This document shows, in pieces, positions 62,169-64,000 of a stretch of DNA of 64,000 bases (its first letter is position 1; the number at the start of each line of letters is the position of its first letter). The stretch is from Xanthomonas sp. (lineage in GTDB: Bacteria; Pseudomonadota; Gammaproteobacteria; Xanthomonadales; Xanthomonadaceae): positions 58,964-122,963 of the forward strand of contig NZ_JAFIWC010000017.1 of assembly GCF_017163755.1 (NCBI RefSeq). The letters are read 5' to 3'. A model generated the notes under the pieces. The model was not told the origin of the DNA. It saw only the letters and a list, made by a program, of their open reading frames with translations, and ran no database searches. Made by a program: the position numbers and the translations under genes.

Positions 62169-63602
62169 ATGCCGATGAGCCTGCGCCTGCACAACAACCT
62201 GACCCGCCGGGTCGACGCCTTCGAGCCCCTGGACCCGGTCGCAGGCCCCACGCTCTATGTCTGCGGCCCCACCGTCTACAATTACGCGCATATCGGCAAT
62301 GCCCGCGGCCCGGTGGTGTTCGACGTGCTGGCCGCGCTGCTGCGGCGCCGCTACGGCGCGCTGCGCTACGCGCGCAACATCACCGACGTGGACGACAAGA
62401 TCAACGCCGCCGCGCAGGCCCAGGGCGTGCCGATCTCCACCATCACCGAGCGCTTCGCCGCCATCTACCGCCAGGACATGGCCGCGCTGGGCGTGGCGCC
62501 GCCGGACCTGGAGCCGGAGGCCACCGCGCACATCCCGCAGATCGTGGCGATGATCCAGCGGCTGATCGACAACGGCCACGCCTACGCCGCCGAGGGCCAT
62601 GTGCTGTTCGCGGTGGCCAGCTTCGACGGCTACGGCAAGCTGTCGCGGCGCGATCCGGAGGAGATGCTGGCCGGCGCCCGCGTCGACGTCGCCCCGTACA
62701 AGCGCGACCCGGGCGACTTCGTGCTGTGGAAGCCGTCCAGCGACGAACTGCCCGGCTGGGACTCGCCGTGGGGCCGCGGCCGCCCCGGCTGGCACATCGA
62801 ATGCTCGGCGATGGCCGCCGCGCACCTGGGCCCGACCATCGACATCCACGCCGGCGGCGTGGACCTGCAGTTCCCGCACCACGAGAACGAGATCGCGCAG
62901 AGCGAGTGCGCGCACGGCGGCGCCACCTTCGCCCGCTTCTGGCTGCACAACGGCATGCTCAACTTCAGCGGCGCCAAGATGAGCAAGTCGCTGGGCAACA
63001 TCGAGACCGTGCACGACCTGATCGCCAAGCATCCGCCCGAGGCGCTGCGCTACGCGCTGCTGAGCGCGCACTACCGGCAGCCGCTGGACTGGTCCGAGGC
63101 GCTGATCGAGCAGTCGGTGCGCACGTTGGACCGGCTGTACGGGACGTTGCGCGATCTGGCTGTCTTCGGCTCCCCGGATGACACAGAACCAATGCGGGAG
63201 GCAGCCATTCCTGACGAAGTGGAGGCCGCCCTGGATGATGACCTCAATACTCCGCTGGCGTTGTCGGTTCTTGCCAGCATCGCTACCGAGGCCCGTGCGT
63301 TACGGAATCAGTTCGCGCACGGCGCCGAACGTTCGGCTCACCTTCCTGAATTGCTGGCGCTCCGATCGAAATTGCTCGGCGCCGGCAAGGCATTGGGACT
63401 GCTGCAGCAGACACCGACGGCCTGGTTCAACCGCGGCGCCGCCGACGGCGACGACGCGCGCATCCAGGCGCTGATCGACGCGCGCGGCGAGGCCAAGAAG
63501 AACCGCGACTTCGCCCGCGCCGACGCGATCCGCCAGCAGCTGGCCGACGAAGGCGTGGTGCTCGAGGACACCGCACAAGGGGTGCGCTGGAAACGTGGCT
63601 GA
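62169..63602 (+). CDS. cysS: Cysteinyl-tRNA synthetase
   Basis: A 477-residue class I synthetase. HIGH-type motif [20 protein letters not shown] (about 38-57), zinc ligands in the [18 protein letters not shown] and HHENE segments, and KMSKS (about 277-281). The DALR anticodon-binding region (about 330-420) is encoded by DNA of markedly lower third-position GC (codons TTA, ACA, CCA, CCT, ATT, CTT) than both flanks, suggesting a recombined segment. ATG at 62169, or a second ATG two codons on. Confidence 0.95.
   Translation: MPMSLRLHNNLTRRVDAFEPLDPVAGPTLYVCGPTVYNYAHIGNARGPVVFDVLAALLRRRYGALRYARNITDVDDKINAAAQAQGVPISTITERFAAIYRQDMAALGVAPPDLEPEATAHIPQIVAMIQRLIDNGHAYAAEGHVLFAVASFDGYGKLSRRDPEEMLAGARVDVAPYKRDPGDFVLWKPSSDELPGWDSPWGRGRPGWHIECSAMAAAHLGPTIDIHAGGVDLQFPHHENEIAQSECAHGGATFARFWLHNGMLNFSGAKMSKSLGNIETVHDLIAKHPPEALRYALLSAHYRQPLDWSEALIEQSVRTLDRLYGTLRDLAVFGSPDDTEPMREAAIPDEVEAALDDDLNTPLALSVLASIATEARALRNQFAHGAERSAHLPELLALRSKLLGAGKALGLLQQTPTAWFNRGAADGDDARIQALIDARGEAKKNRDFARADAIRQQLADEGVVLEDTAQGVRWKRG
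63165..63420 (+). other. Low-GC3 patch inside cysS
   Basis: Within about 63165-63420 the frame continues normally, but codon choice shifts to AT-ending codons (GAT, ACA, CCA, ATT, CCT, AAT, ACT, CTT, TTA), then returns abruptly to GC-ending codons. The boundaries are judged by eye. Confidence 0.6.
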
Positions 63603-63638
63603 CGCTTTTTCCTTCACCGGGATCATGGCGCCACCACG

Positions 63639-63795
63639 CTCTTCCTTCTCCCGCCGGGAGAAGGTGTCCCGAAGGGGCGGATGAGGGTACGGCAGCGCCG
63701 ATGAGGCTGTGGGCGAAGCGGCTGGCGTCGATTTCTCGCGAGGCTGCGCCCGTACCCTCACCCCCAACCCCTCTCCCGGGGGGAGAGGGGCTTTA
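63639..63795. repeat. REP pair downstream of cysS, copy 1
   Basis: A 108-bp block at 63639-63746 begins CTTCCTTCTCCCGCCGGGAG, with the GGGGCGGATGAGGGTACGG arm, and is followed by the inverted partner arm ending CCTCTCCCGGGGGGAGAGG near 63790. The 108-bp block recurs at 63893-64000 with only 4 mismatches. Confidence 0.85.
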
Positions 63796-63817
63796 CCGAT
63801 TAATCCTGGATTTGCGA

Positions 63818-63842
63818 TGACCGATACCGATTTCCCGCTCGA
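63818..63842 (+). pseudogene. Possible truncated start of the next gene
   Basis: The ATG near 63818 begins MTDTDFPLE and then runs directly into the cysS-like tail at 63848 in another frame. It could be the first codons of whatever gene normally follows cysS, cut by a duplication junction. Too short to identify. Confidence 0.3.
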
Positions 63843-63847
63843 ACACA

Positions 63848-63892
63848 GTCCTCGAAGACACAGCGCAAGATGTGCGTTGGAATCGCAGCCGA
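63848..63892 (+). pseudogene. Diverged copy of the cysS 3' end
   Basis: The codons read VLEDTAQDVRWNRS, matching the last residues of CysS ([14 protein letters not shown]) at 11 of 14 positions, with CGA where cysS has its TGA stop. The DNA is only about 34/45 identical and uses AT-ending codons (GAA, ACA, GAT, CGT, AAT), unlike the functional tail. It is followed immediately by the second 108-bp repeat block. Confidence 0.65.
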
Positions 63893-64000
63893 GCTCTTCC
63901 TTCTCCCCTCGGGAGAAGGTGCGCCGAAGGGGCGGATGAGGGTACGGCAGCGCCGATGAGGCTGTGGGCGAAGCGGCTGGCGTCGATTTCTCGCGAGGCT
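63893..64000. repeat. REP block copy 2, running off the window
   Basis: 104 of 108 bases are identical with 63639-63746. It probably continues past the window end. Confidence 0.85.

Overview
The window is about 64 kb of very GC-rich chromosome (third codon positions almost all G or C) from a gammaproteobacterium of the order Lysobacterales/Xanthomonadales. The best guess is Xanthomonas or a close relative. The evidence is a fused N-acetylglutamate synthase/kinase, an N-acetylornithine (not ornithine) carbamoyltransferase, an alpha-amino-acid ester hydrolase, an Oar-like TonB-dependent receptor, sspAB behind petABC, and abundant xanthomonad-type intergenic repeats. Most of it is ordinary housekeeping chromosome; no integrase, transposase, prophage or CRISPR array was seen.

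Layout. 1-5.2 kb: ppnN (cut by the window edge), a large TonB-dependent receptor, and the 3' stump of a second receptor. 5.3-7.7 kb: an overlapping grxD-SDR-marC operon divergent from sodB. 7.8-10.7 kb: purEK divergent from a Trm112-like gene and nadC. 10.7-13.2 kb: a DUF2272 protein, a glutaredoxin-like relic, a DUF3301 protein and repeats. 13.2-17.3 kb: the bc1 operon petA-petB-(unannotated 50-codon gene)-petC followed by sspA-sspB. 17.4-20.3 kb: lytic transglycosylase, WYL regulator, GST. 20.3-31.5 kb: the conserved miaB-phoH-ybeY-corC neighbourhood, interrupted by an oppositely oriented TetR/MFP/ABC efflux operon and ending in a DUF4105 (Lnb-like) gene where lnt is usually found; then corA. 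31.6-40.2 kb: an aldehyde dehydrogenase, cydDC divergent from cydABX with a perfect FNR-type box, and tRNA-Pro(CGG). 40.5-45.6 kb: a LysR-linked alcohol dehydrogenase/hydrolase/MFS/cyclophilin-like module. 45.6-49.2 kb: alpha-amino-acid ester hydrolase and a diguanylate cyclase. 49.3-61.2 kb: a twelve-gene, one-strand arginine/proline supercluster (argF'-argG-GNAT-argE'-argB(A)-GNAT-argC-argH-cupin-yciI-proB-proA). 61.5-64 kb: a secreted protein, cysS and a duplicated repeat tract.

How the genes work together. The arg genes encode the acetylated route glutamate -> N-acetylglutamyl-P -> N-acetylornithine -> N-acetylcitrulline -> citrulline -> argininosuccinate -> arginine, with the proline branch from glutamate at the end of the cluster. 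Directly upstream of its first gene lies what reads as an arginine-sensing transcription attenuator: a 33-codon leader with CGT-GCG-CGC-CGA in mid-frame, an overlapping antiterminator and a U-tailed terminator. I regard this as the most interesting undescribed element. The second is a 50-residue gene overlapping both petB and petC that carries a copy of the cytochrome b PWGQM quinol-site segment. A third theme is expansion of heptameric GGGACTC repeats, which have entered the coding ends of argF' and argG and the middle of argE'.
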